From NCBI GenBank assembly GCA_032207245.1, contig CM063509.1:1144998-1208997 (forward strand): 64,000 nt of DNA, given 5' to 3'. Numbering within the stretch: position 1 is the stretch's first letter; each line of letters begins with the position of its first letter. Positions 27,401 to 40,300 of the stretch are shown here, one piece after another. The stretch is from Pardosa pseudoannulata (Eukaryota; Arthropoda; Arachnida; Araneae; Lycosidae). Made by a program: the position numbers and the translations under genes. Below the pieces are notes generated by a model that had not been told where the DNA came from, did no database searches, and was given only the letters and a program-made list of their open reading frames with translations.

Positions 27401-29719
27401 GCAAGTCTAATGACGAGTGCTTGAATAGTTCGCTTAAAATCGCTTGTTTCTCAAAATTGACTTTTAGCGTCTAAACAGTCCAAATATACAAGTTCGACGA
27501 TATTAACGAAACTACTTAAAGTACGTTAATGAAACTCTAGTATAGCCTAAAACCGTGTTTTACGCTATTTAAGCAAGTGTAATGTCGAGAGCTTGAGTAG
27601 TTCGCTTAAAATCGCTTGTTTCTCAAAATTGACTTTTAGCGTCTAAACAGTCCAAATATACAAGTTCGACGATATTAACGAAACTACTTAAAGTACGTTA
27701 ATGAAACTCTAGTATAGCCTAGAACCGTGTTTTACGCTATTTAAGCAAGTCTAATGACGAGCTTGAGTAGTTCGCTTAAAATCGCTTGTTTCTCAAAATT
27801 GACTTTTAGCGTCTAAACAGTCCAAATATACAAGTTCGACGATATTAACGAAACTACTTAAAGTACGTTAATGAAACTCTAGTATAGCCTAAAACCGTGT
27901 TTTACGCTATTTAAGCAAGTCTAATGACGAGAGCTTGAGTAGTTCGCTTAAAATCGCTTGTTTCTCAAAATTGACTTTTAGCGTCTAAACAGTCCAAATA
28001 TACAAGTTCGACGATATTAACGAAACTACTTAAAGTACGTTAATGAAACTCTAGTATAGCCTAAAACCGTGTTTTACGCTATTTAAGCAAGTCTAATGAC
28101 AAGAGCTTGAGTAGTTCGCTTAAAATCGCTTGTTTCTCAAAATTGACTTTTAGCGTCTAAACAGTCCAAATATACAAGTTCGACGATATTAACGAAACTA
28201 CTTAAAGTACGTTAATGAAACTCTCTAGTATAGCCTAAAACCGTGTTTTACGCTATTTAAGCAAGTCTAATGACAAGAGCTTGAGTAGTTCGCTTAAAAT
28301 CGCTTGTTTCTCAAAATTGACTTTTAGCGTCTAAACAGGCCAAATATACAAGTTCGACGATATTAACGAAACTACTTAAAGTACGTTAATGAAACTCTCC
28401 AGTATAGCCTAAAACCGTGTTTTACGCTATTTAAGCAAGTCTAATGACAAGAGCTTGAGTAGTTCGCTTAAAATCGCTTGTTTCTCAAAATTGACTTTTA
28501 GCGTCTAAACAGTCCAAATATACAAGTTCGACGATATTAACGAAACTACTTAAAGTACGTTAATGAAACTCTCCAGTATAGCCTAAAACCGTGTTTTACG
28601 CTATTTAAGCAAGTCTAATGACAAGAGCTTGAGTAGTTCGCTTAAAATCGCTTGTTTCTCAAAATTGACTTTTAGCGTCTAAACAGTCCAAATATACAAG
28701 TTCGACGATATTAACGAAACTACTTAAAGTACGTTAATGAAACTTTCCAGTATAGCCTAAAACCGTGTTTTACGCTATTTAAGCAAGTCTAATGACAAGA
28801 GCTTGAGTAGTTCGCTTAAAATCGCTTGTTTCTCAAAATTGACTTTTAGCGTCTAAACAGTCCAAATATACAAGTTCGACGATATTAACGAAACTACTTA
28901 AAGTACGTTAATGAAACTCTCCAGTATAGCCTAAAACCGTGTTTTACGCTATTTAAGCAAGTCTAATGTCGAGTGCTTGAGTAGTTCGCTTAAAATCGCT
29001 TGTTTCTCAAAATTGACTTTTAGCGTCTAAACAGGCCAAATATACAAGTTCGACGATATTAACGAAACTACTTAAAGTACGTTAATGAAACTCTCCAGTA
29101 TAGCCTAAAACCGTGTTTTACGCTATTTAAGCAAGTCTAATGACGAGAGCTTGAGTAGTTCGCTTAAATTTGCTTGTTTCTCAAAATTGACTTTTAGCGT
29201 CTAAACAGTCCAAATATACAAGTTCGACGATATTAACGAAACTACTTAAAGTACGTTAATGAAACTCTCCAGTATAGCCTAAAACCGTGTTTTACGCTAT
29301 TTAAGCAAGTCTAATGACAAGAGCTTGAGTAGTTCGCTTAAAATCGCTTGTTTCTCAAAATTGACTTTTAGCGTCTAAACAGTCCAAATATACAAGTTCG
29401 ACGATATTAACGAAACTACTTAAAGTACGTTAATGAAACTCTCTAGTATAGCCTAAAACCGTGTTTTACGCTATTTAAGCAAGTCTAATGACGAGAGCTT
29501 GAGTAGTTCGCTTAAATTTGCTTGTTTCTCAAAATTGACTTTTAGCGTCTAAACAGTCCAAATATACAAGTTCGACGATATTAACGAAACTACTTAAAGT
29601 ACGTTAATGAAACTCTTCAGTATAGCCTAAAACCGTGTTTTACGCTATTTAAGCAAGTCTAATGACAAGAGCTTGAGTAGTTCGCTTAAAATCGCTTGTT
29701 TCTCAAAATTGACTTTTAG

Positions 29720-31060
29720 CGTCTAAACAGGCCAAATATACAAGTTCGACGATATTAACGAAACTACTTAAAGTACGTTAATGAAACTCTCCAGTATAGC
29801 CTAAAACCGTGTTTTACGCTATTTAAGCAAGTCTAATGACAAGAGCTTGAGTAGTTCGCTTAAAATCGCTTGTTTCTCAAAATTGACTTTTAGTGTCTAA
29901 ACAGTCCAAATATACAATTTCGACGATATTAACGAAACTACTTAAAGTACGTTAATGAAACTTCCTAGTATAACCTAAAACCGTGTTTTACGCTATTTAA
30001 TCAAGTCTAATGTCGCGTCCTTGAGTAGTTCGCTTAAATTTGCTTGTTTCTCAAAATTGACTTTTAGCGTCTAAACAGGTCAAATATACAAGTTCGACGA
30101 TATTAACGAAACTACTTAAAGTACGTTAATGAAACTCTCTAGTATAACCTAAAACCGTGTTTTACGCTATTTAAGCAAGTCTAATGTCGAGTGCTTGAGT
30201 AGTTCGCTTAAAATCGCTTGTTTCTCAAAATTGACTTTTAGCGTCTAAACAGTCCAAATATACAAGTTCGACGATATTAACGAAACTACTTAAAGTACGT
30301 TAATGAAACTCTCCAGTATAGCCTAAAACCGTGTTTTACGCTATTTAAGCAAGTCTAATGACAAGAGCTTGAGTAGTTCGCTTAAAATCGCTTGTTTCTC
30401 AAAATTGACTTTTAGCGTCTAAACAGTCCAAATATACAAGTTCGACGATATTAACGAAACTACTTAAAGTACGTTAACGAAACACTCTAGTATAGCCTAA
30501 AACCGTGTTTTACGCTATTTAAGCAAGTCTAATAACAAGAGCCTGAGTAGTTCGCTTAAAATCGCTTGTTTCTCAAAATTGACTTTTAGCGTTTAAACAG
30601 GCCAAATATACATGTTCGACGATATTAACGAAACTACTTAAAGTACGTTAATGAAACTCTCCAGTATAGCCTAAAACCGTGTTTTACGCTATTTAAGCAA
30701 GTCTAATGACAAGAGCTTGAGTAGTTCGCTTAAAATCGCTTGTTTCTCAAAATTGACTTTTAGTGTCTAAACAGTCCAAATATACAATTTCGACGATATT
30801 AACGAAACTACTTAAAGTACGTTAATGAAACTTCCTAGTATAACCTAAAACCGTGTTTTACGCTATTTAATCAAGTCTAATGTCGCGTCCTTGAGTAGTT
30901 CGCTTAAATTTGCTTGTTTCTCAAAAATCACTTTTAGCGTCTAAACACTCGAAATATACAAGTTCGACGATATTAACGAAACTACTTAAAGTACGTTAAT
31001 GAAACTCTCTAGTATAACCTAAAACCGTGTTTTACGCTATTTAATCAAGTCTAATGTCGA
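29720..31060 (+). repeat. Five-monomer block repeat inside B1 (shift 870 bp)
   Basis: Rare variants recur in the same order 870 bp apart (5 x 174). These are TTTTAGTGTCT at 29891 and 30761, ACAATTTCGACG shortly after each, then CTTCCTAGTATAACC, then TTTAATCAAG and GTCGCGTCCTTGAG. The second copy has picked up extra changes (for example CACTCGAAATATAC near 30950). This is a local segmental duplication. Confidence 0.8.
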
Positions 31061-32880
31061 GTGCTTGAGTAGTTCGCTTAAAATCGCTTGTTTCTCAAAA
31101 TTGACTTTTAGCGTCTAAACAGTCCAAATATACAAGTTCGACGATATTAACGAAACTACTTAAAGTACGTTAATGAAACTCTGCAGTATAGCCTAAAACC
31201 GTGTTTTACGCTATTTAAGCAAGTCTAATGACAAGAGCTTGAGTAGTTCGCTTAAAATCGCTTGTTTCTCAAAATTGACTTTTAGCATCTAAACAGGGCA
31301 AATATACAAGTTCGACGATATTAACGAAACTACTTAAAGTACGTTAATGAAACACTCTAGTATAGCCTAAAACCGTGTTTTACGCTATTTAAGCAAGTCT
31401 AATGACAAGAGCTTGAGTAGTTCGCTAAAAATCGCTTGTTTCTCAAAATTGACTTTTAGCGTCTAAACAGGCCAAATATACAAGTTCGACGATATTAACG
31501 AAACTACTTAAAGTACGTTAATGAAACTCTCCAGTATAGCCTAAAACCGTGTTTTACGCTATTTAAGCAAGTCTAATGACGAGAGCTTGAGTAGTTCGCT
31601 TAAATTTGCTTGTTTCTCAAAATTGACTTTTAGCGTCTAAACAGTCCAAATATACAAGTTCGACGATATTAACGAAACTACTTAAAGTACGTTAATGAAA
31701 CTCTCCAGTATAGCCTAAAACCGTGTTTTACGCTATTTAAGCAAGTCTAATGACAAGAGCTTGAGTAGTTCGCTTAAAATCGCTTGTTTCTCAAAATTGA
31801 CTTTTAGCGTCTAAACAGGCCAAATATACAAGTTCGACGATATTAACGAAACTACTTAAAGTACGTTAATGAAACTCTCCAGTATAGCCTAAAACCGTGT
31901 TTTACGCTATTTAAGCAAGTCTAATGACGTGAGCTTGAGTAGTTCGCTTAAATTTGCTTGTTTCTCAAAATTGACTTTTAGCGTCTAAACAGTCCAAATA
32001 TACAAGTTCGACGATATTAACGAAACTACTTAAAGTACGTTAATGAAACTCTCCAGTATAGCCTAAAACCGTGTTTTACGCTATTTAAGCAAGTCTAATG
32101 ACAAGAGCTTGAGTAGTTCGCTTAAAATCGCTTGTTTCTCAAAATTGACTTTTAGCGTCTAAACAGTCCAAATATACAAGTTCGACGATATTAACGAAAC
32201 TACTTAAAGTACGTTAATGAAACTCTCTAGTATAGCCTAAAACCGTGTTTTACGCTATTTAAGCAAGTCTAATGACGAGAGCTTGAGTAGTTCGCTTAAA
32301 TTTGCTTGTTTCTCAAAATTGACTTTTAGCGTCTAAACAGTCCAAATATACAAGTTCGACGATATTAACGAAACTACTTAAAGTACGTTAATGAAACTCC
32401 AGTATAGCCTAAAACCGTGTTTTACGCTATTTAAGCAAGTCTAATGACAAGAGCTTGAGTAGTTCGCTTAAAATCGCTTGTTTCTCAAAATTGACTTTTA
32501 GCGTCTAAACAGTCCAAATATACAAGTTCGACGATATTAACGAAACTACTTAAAGTACGTTAATGAAACTCTCCAGTATAGCCTAAAACCGTGTTTTACG
32601 CTATTTAAGCAAGTCTAATGACAAGAGCTTGAGTAGTTCGCTTAAAATCGCTTGTTTCTCAAAATTGACTTTTAGCGTCTAAACAGTCCAAATATACAAG
32701 TTCGACGATATTAACGAAACTACTTAAAGTACGTTAATGAAACTCTCTAGTATAGCCTAAAACCGTGTTTTACGCTATATAAGCAAGTCTAATGACGAGA
32801 GCTTGAGTAGTTCGCTTAAATTTGCTTGTTTCTCAAAATTGACTTTTAACGTCTAAACAGTCCAAATATACAAGTTCGAC

Positions 32881-32903
32881 GATATTAGACGAAGAGATTG
32901 ATA
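32881..32903. other. Junction of satellite B1 with satellite A2
   Basis: Satellite B runs to GACGATATTA at 32887, and satellite A starts at GACGAAGAGATTGATA (32888-32903) with no filler. There is at most a 1-bp overlap (A). The A sequence here is the same 16 bp that ends array A1 at 21478-21493. Confidence 0.9.
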
Positions 32904-33780
32904 CTATAATTATTATAATTCATTATGTTTATAAGTGCAGAATCGCGAACGTGTAAATTTTCTTTATTTTAATTTTGCGATTTTTAAGCTGTTTTTGGAA
33001 ATATACCCAAATAACACCTCAATTTAATGTTGAAACATGGAACATTGCATATCACCGTGTAGGTCTTTTAAAGACGAAGAGTTTGATACTATATTTATTA
33101 TAATTCATTCTGTTTATAAGAGCAGAATCGCGAACGTGTCAATTTTCTGTAGTTGAATTTTGCGAATTTTCCGCTTTTTTCGGAAATATACCCAAATAAC
33201 TCCTCCATTTTCTGTTGAAACATGGATTAATGCATATCACCGTGTAGGTCTTTTAAAGACGAAGATATTGATACTATATTTATTATAATTTATTCTGTTT
33301 ATAAAAGCAGAATCGCGAACGTGTAAATTTTCTGTAGTTGAATTTTGCGAATTTTCCGCTGTTTTCCGAAATATACCCAAATAACTCCTATATTTTCTGT
33401 TGAAACATGGAACAATGCATATCACCGTGTAGGTCTTTAAAAAACGAAGAGATTGATACTATATTTATTATAATTCATTATGTTTATAAGAGCAGAATCG
33501 CGAACGTGTAAATTTTCTGTAGTTGATTTTTGCGAATTTTCAGCTGTTTTCGGAAATATACCCAAATAACTCCTCCATTTTCTGTTGAAACATGGAACAA
33601 TGCATATCACCGTGTAGGTCTTTTAAAGTCGAAGAGATTGATACTATATTTATTATAATTCATTATGTTTATAAGTGCAGAATCGCGAACGTGTAAATTT
33701 TCTTTTATTTAATTTTGCGATTTTTCCGCTGTTTTTGGAAATATACCCAAATAACACCTCAATTTAATGTTGAAACATGG
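32888..33780 (+). repeat. A2 five-monomer block, copy 1
   Basis: An ordered set of rare variants: TTTTAAGCTG with CATGGAACATTGC, then GAGTTTGATACT with CCGCTTTTTTCGG and CATGGATTAATGC, then TTTATTCTG with ATAAAAGCAG and CCTATATTTTC, then GTCTTTAAAAAACG with GTTGATTTTTGCG and TTTTCAGCTG, then a subtype II-like monomer. The same series recurs 1480 bp (8 x 185) downstream. Confidence 0.85.
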
Positions 33781-34367
33781 AACAATGCATAACACCGTGT
33801 AGGTCTTTTAAAGACGAAGAGATTGATACTATATTTATTATAATTCATTCTGTTTAAAAGAGCAGAATCACGAAAGTGTGAATTTTCTGTAGTTGAATTT
33901 TGCGAATTTTCCGCTGTTTTCGGAAATATACCCAAATAACTCCTCCATTTTCTGTTGAAACATGGAACAATGCATATCACCGTGTAGGTCTTTTAAAGAC
34001 GAAGAGATTGATACTATATTTATTATAATTTATTCTGTTTATAAAAGCAGAATCGCGAACGTGTAAATTTTCTGTAGTTGAATTTTGCGAATTTTCCGCT
34101 GTTTTCCGAAATATACCCAAAAAACTCCTCCATTTTCTGTTGAAACATGGAACAATGCATATCACCGTGTAGGTCTTTAAAAATTGAAGAGATTGATACT
34201 ATATTTATTATAATTCATTATGTTTATAAGAGCAGAATCGCGAACGTGTAAATTTTCTGTAGTTGAATTTTTCGAATTTTCCGCTGTTTTCGGAAAGATA
34301 CCCAAATAACTCCTCAATTTAATGTTGAAACATGGAACAATGCATATCACCGTGTAGGTCTTTGAAA

Positions 34368-35260
34368 GACGAAGAGATTGATACTATAATTATTATAATT
34401 CATTATGTTTATAAGTGCAGAATCGCGAACGTGTAAATTTTCTTTATTTTAATTTTGCGATTTTTAAGCTGTTTTTGGAAATATACCCAAATAACACCTC
34501 AATTTAATGTTGAAACATGGAACATTGCATATCACCGTGTAGGTCTTTTAAAGACGAAGAGTTTGATACTATATTTATTATAATTCATTCTGTTTATAAG
34601 AGCAGAATCGCGAACGTGTAAATTTTCTGTAGTTGAATTTTGCGAATTTTCCGCTTTTTTCGGAAATATACCCAAATAACTCCTCCATTTTCTGTTGAAA
34701 CATGGATTAATGCATATCACCGTGTAGGTCTTTTAAAGACGAAGAGATTGATACTATATTTATTATAATTTATTCTGTTTATAAAAGCAGAATCGCGAAC
34801 GTGTAAATTTTCTGTAGTTGAATTTTGCGAATTTTCCGCTGTTTTCGGAAATATACCCAAATAACTCCTATATTTTCTGTTGAAACATGGAACAATGCAT
34901 ATCACCGTGTAGGTCTTTAAAAAACGAAGAGATTGATACTATATTTATTATAATTCATTATGTTTATAAGAGCAGAATCGCGAACGTGTAAATTTTCTGT
35001 AGTTGATTTTTGCGAATTTTCAGCTGTTTTCGGAAATATACCCAAATAACTCCTCCATTTTCTGTTGAAACATGGAACAATGCATATCACCGTGTAGGTC
35101 TTTTAAAGACGAAGAGATTGATACTATATTTATTATAATTCATTATGTTTATAAGTGCAGAATCGCGAACGTGTAAATTTTCTTTATTTTAATTTTGCGA
35201 TTTTTCCGCTGTTTTTGGAAATATACCCAAATAACACCTCAATTTAATGTTGAAACATGG
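34368..35260 (+). repeat. A2 five-monomer block, copy 2
   Basis: Repeats the ordered variants of 32888-33780 at an exact shift of 1480 bp (for example GTTTGATACT at 33081 and 34561). The following three monomers do not match, so this is a duplicated block within an eight-monomer spacing rather than a regular higher-order array. Confidence 0.85.
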
Positions 35261-35275
35261 AACAATGCATATCAC
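35091..35275 (+). repeat. Representative satellite A monomer, subtype II
   Basis: A 185-bp unit with ATAAGTGCAG, TTCTTTATTTTAATTTTGCG, ATTTTTCCGCTGTTTTTGG and ACACCTCAATTTAATGTTG in place of the subtype I forms. It occurs scattered through A1 (for example near 14520, 19140 and 20810) and more often in A2, where it often alternates with subtype I. Confidence 0.9.
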
Positions 35276-36765
35276 CGTGTAGGTCTTTTAAAGACGAAGA
35301 GATTGATACTATATTTATTATAATTCATTCTGTTTATAAGAGCAGAATCGCGAACGTGTAAATTTTCTGTAGTTGAATTTTGCGAATTTTCCGCTGTTTT
35401 CGGAAATATACCCAAATAACTCCTCCATTTTCTGTTGAAACATGGAACAATGCATATCACCGTGTAGGTCTTTTAAAGACGAAGAGATTGATACTATATT
35501 TATTATAATTCATTATGTTTATAAGAGCAGAATCGCGAACGTGTAAATTTTCTTTATTTTAATTTTGCGATTTTTCCGCTGCTTTTGGAAATATACCCAA
35601 ATAACACCTCCATTTACTGTTGAAACATGGAACAATGCATATCACCGTGTAGGTCTTTTAAAGACGAAGAGATTGATACTATATTTATTATAATTCATTC
35701 TGTTTATAAGAGCAGAATCGCGAAAGTGTAAATTTTCTGTAGTTGAATTTTGCGAATTTTCAGCTGTTTTCGGAAATATACCCAAATAACTCCTCCATTT
35801 TCTGTTGAAACATGGAACAATGCATATCACCGTGTAGGTCTTTTAAAGACGAAGAGATTGATACTATATTTATTATAATTCATTATGTTTATAAGAGCAG
35901 AATCGCGAACGTGTAAATTTTCTGTAGTTGAATTTTGCGAATTTTCCGCTGTTTTCGGAAATATACCCAAATAACACCTCCATTTAATGTTGAAACATGG
36001 AACAATGCATATCACCGTGTAGGTCTTTTAAAGACGAAGAGATTGATACTATATTTATTATAATTCATTCTGTTTATAAGAGCAGAATCACGAACGTGTG
36101 AATTTTCTGTAGTTGAATTTTGCGAATTTTCCGCTGTTTTCGGAAATATACCCAAATAACTCCTCCATTTTCTGTTGAAACATGGAACAATGCATATCAC
36201 CGTGTAGGTCTTTTAAAGACGAAGAGATTGATACTATATTTATTATAATTCATTCTGTTTATAAGAGCAGAATCGCGAACGTGTAAATTTTCTGTATTTT
36301 AATTTTGCGAATTTTCCGCTGTTTTTGGAAATATACCCAAATAACACCTGAATTTAATGTTGAAACATGGAACAATGCATATCACCGTGTAGGTCTTTTA
36401 AAGACGAAGGGATTGATACTATATTTATTATAATTCATTATGTTTATAAGAGCAGAATCACGAACGTGTAAATTTTCTGTAGTTGAATTTTGCGAATTTT
36501 CCGCTGTTTTCGGAAATATACCCAAATAACTCCTGCATTTTCTGTTGAAACATGGAACAATGCATATCACCGTGTAGGTCTCTTAAAGACGAAGAGATTG
36601 ATACTATATTTATTATAATTCATTCTGTTTATAAGAGCAGAATCACGAACGTGTAAATTTTCTGTAGTTGAATTTTGCGAATTTTCCGCTGTTTTCGGAA
36701 ATATACCCAAATAACTCCTGCATTTTCTGTTGAAACATGGAACAATGCATATCACCGTGTAGGTC

Positions 36766-37320
36766 TTTTAAAGACGAAGAGTTTGATACTATATTTATTA
36801 TAATTCATTCTGTTTATAAGAGCAGAATCGCGAACGTGTAAATTTTCTGTAGTTGAATTTTGCGAATTTTCCGCTGTTTTCGGAAATATACCCAAATAAC
36901 TCCTCCATTTTCTGATGAAACATGGATTAATGCATATCACCGTGTAGGTCTTTTAAAGACGAAGAGATTGATACTATATTTATTATAATTTATTCTGTTT
37001 ATAAAAGCAGAATCGCGAACGTGTAAATTTTCTGTAGTTGAATTTTGCGAATTTTCCGCTGTTTTCGGAAATATACCCAAATAACTCCTATTTTCTGTTG
37101 AAACATGGAACAATGCATATCACCGTGTAGGTCTTTAAAAACGAAGAGATTGATACTATATTTATTATAATTCATTATGTTTATAAGAGCAGAATCGCGA
37201 ACGTGTAAATTTTCTGTAGTTGAATTTTGCGAATTTTCCGCTGTTTTCGGAAATATACCCAAATAACTCCTCCATTTTCTGTTGAAACATGGAACAATGC
37301 ATATCACCGTGTAGGTCTTT
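36766..37320 (+). repeat. A2 block, partial third copy
   Basis: Three monomers repeat the middle of the block in order: GTTTGATACT with CATGGATTAATGC, then TTTATTCTG with ATAAAAGCAG, then GTCTTTAAAAACG. They lie 3700 bp (20 x 185) after copy 1. A short deletion turns the CCTATATTTTC variant into CCTATTTTC. Confidence 0.75.
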
Positions 37321-40300
37321 TAAAGACGAAGAGATTGATACTATATTTATTATAATTCATTATGTTTATAAGTGCAGAATCGCGAACGTGTAAATTTTCT
37401 TTATTTTAATTTTGCGATTTTTCCGCTGTTTTTGGAAATATACCCAAATAACTCCTCCATTTTCTGTTGAAACATGGAACAATGCATATCACCGTGTAGG
37501 TCTTTTAAAGACGAAGAGATTGATACTATATTTATTATAATTCATTCTGTTTATAAGAGCAGAATCACGAACGTGTGAATTTTCTGTAGTTGAATTTTGC
37601 GAATTTTCCGCTGTTTTCGGAAATATACCCAAATAACTCCTCCATTTTCTGTTGAAACATGGAACAATGCATATCACCGTGTAGGTCTTTTAAAGACGAA
37701 GAGATTGATACTATATTTATTATAATTCATTATGTTTATAAGTGCAGAATCGCGAACGTGTAAATTTTCTTTATTTTAATTTTGCGATTTTTCCGCTGCT
37801 TTTGGAAATATACCCAAATAACACCTGAATTTAATGTTGAAACATGGAACAATGCATATCACCGTGTAGGTCTTTTAAAGACGAAGAGATTGATACTATA
37901 TTTATTATAATTCATTCTTTTTATAAGAGCAGAATCACGAAAGTGTGAATTTTCTGTAGTTGAATTTTGCGAATTTTCCGCTGTTTTCGGAAATATACCC
38001 AAATAACTCCTCCATTTTCTGTTGAAACATGGAACAATGCATATCACCGTGTAGGTCTCTTAAAGACGAAGAGATTGATACTATATTTATTATAATTCAT
38101 TCTGTTTATAAGAGCAGAATCGCGAACGTGTAAATTTTCTGTAGTTGAATTTTGCGAATTTTCCGCTGTTTTTGGAAATATACCCAAATAACACCTCAAT
38201 TTAATGTTGAAACATGGAACAATGCATATCACCGTGTAGGTCTTTTAAAGACGAAGAGATTGATACTATATTTATTATAATTCATTATGTTTATAAGAGC
38301 AGAATCGCGAACGTGTAAATTTTCTTTAGTTGAATTTTGCGAATTTTCCGCTGTTTTCGGAAATATACCCAAATAACTCCTCCATTTTCTGTTGAAACAT
38401 GGAACAATGCATATCACCGTGTAGGTCTTTTAAAGACGAAGAGATTGATACTATATTTATTATAATTCATTATGTTTATAAGTGCAGAATCGCGAACGTG
38501 TAAATTTTCTTTATTTTAATTTTGCGATTTTTCCGCTGCTTTTGGAAATATACCCAAATAACACCTGAATTTAATGTTGAAACATGGAACAATGCATATC
38601 ACCGTGTAGGTCTTTTAAAGACGAAGAGATTGATACTATATTTATTATAATTCATTCTGTTTATAAGAGCAGAATCACGAAAGTGTAAATTTTCTGTAGT
38701 TGAATTTTGCGAATTTTCCGCTGTTTTCGGAAATATACCCAAATAACTCCTCCATTTTCTGTTGAAACATGGAACAATGCATATCACCGTGTAGGTCTCT
38801 TAAAGACGAAGAGATTGATACTATATTTATTATAATTCATTATGTTTATAAGAGCAGAATCGCGAACGTGTAAATTTTCTGTAGTTGAATTTTGCGAATT
38901 TTCCGCTGTTTTCGGAAATATACCCAAATAACTCCTCCATTTTCTGTTGAAACATGGAACAATGCATATCACCGTGTAGGTCTCTTAAAGACGAAGAGAT
39001 TGATACTATATTTATTATAATTCATTCTGTTTATAAGAGCAGAATCGCGAACGTGTAAATTTTCTGTAGTTGAATTTTGCGAATTTTCCGCTGTTTTCGG
39101 AAATATACCCAAATAACTCCTCCATTTTCTGTTGAAACATGGAACAATGCATATCACCGTGTAGGTCTTTTAAAGACGAAGGGATTGATACTATTTTATT
39201 ATAATTCATTATGTTTATAAGAGCAGAATCGCGAACGTGTAAATTTTCTGTAGTTGAATTTTGCGAATTTTCCGCTGTTTTCGGAAATATACCCAAATAA
39301 CAACTCCATTTTCTGTTGAAACATGGAACAATGCATATCACCGTGTAGGTCTTTAAAGACGAAGAGATTGATACTATATTTATTATAATTCATTATGTTT
39401 ATAAGAGCAGAATCGCGAACGTGTAAATTTTCTGTAGTTGAATTTTGCGAATTTTCCGCTGTTTTCGGAAATATACCCAAATAACTCCTCCATTTTCTGT
39501 TGAAACATGGAACAATGCATATCACCGTGTAGGTCTTTTAAAGACGAAGAGATTGATACTATATTTATTATAATTCATTATGTTTATAAGAGCAGAATCG
39601 CGAACGTGTAAATTTTCTGTAGTTGAATTTTGCGAATTTTCAGCTGTTTTCGGAAATATACCCAAATAACTCCTCCATTTTCTGTTGAAACATGGAACAA
39701 TGCATATCACCGTGTAGGTCTTTTAAAGACGAAGAGATTGATACTATATTTATTATAATTCATTCTGTTTATAAGAGCAGAATCGCGAACGTGTAAATTT
39801 TCTGTAGTTGAATTTTGCGAATTTTCCGCTGTTTTCGGAAATATACCCAAATAACTCCTCCATTTTCTGTTGAAACATGGAACAATGCATATCACCGTGT
39901 AGGTCTTTTAAACACGAAGAGATTGATACTATATTTATTATAATTCATTCTGTTTGTAAGTGCAGAAACGCGAACGTGTCAATTTTCTTTAGTTTAATTT
40001 TGCGATTTTTCCGCTGCTTTTGGAAATATACCCAAATAACACCTGAATTTAATGTTGAAACATGGAACAATGCATATCACCGTGTAGGTCTTTTAAAGAC
40101 GAAGAGATTGATACTATATTTATTATAATTCATTCTTTTTATAAGAGCAGAATCACGAAAGTGTAAATTTTCTGTAGTTGAATTTTGCGAATTTTCCGCT
40201 GTTTTCGGAAATATACCCAAATAACTCCTCCATTTTCTGTTGAAACATGGAACAATGCATATCACCGTGTAGGTCTCTTAAAGACGAAGAGATTGATACT

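Larger units (their letters stand above)
21494..32887 (+). repeat. Satellite B array B1 (about 174-bp monomer, about 65 copies)
   Basis: Head-to-tail array with a period of 171-176 bp, usually 174, measured between successive CTTGAGTAGTTCGCTT motifs (for example 24295, 24469, 24643). About 34% GC by hand count on one monomer. It shows no obvious homology to satellite A. Common variable sites are CGCTTAAAATCGC versus CGCTTAAATTTGC, GACAAGAG versus GACGAGAG, CAGTCC versus CAGGCC, and a short CT-repeat site before AGTATAGCC. The first eight or so monomers vary more in length (171-174) than the interior, as expected at an array edge. No gene is seen anywhere in it, and no open frame of note. Confidence 0.97.
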
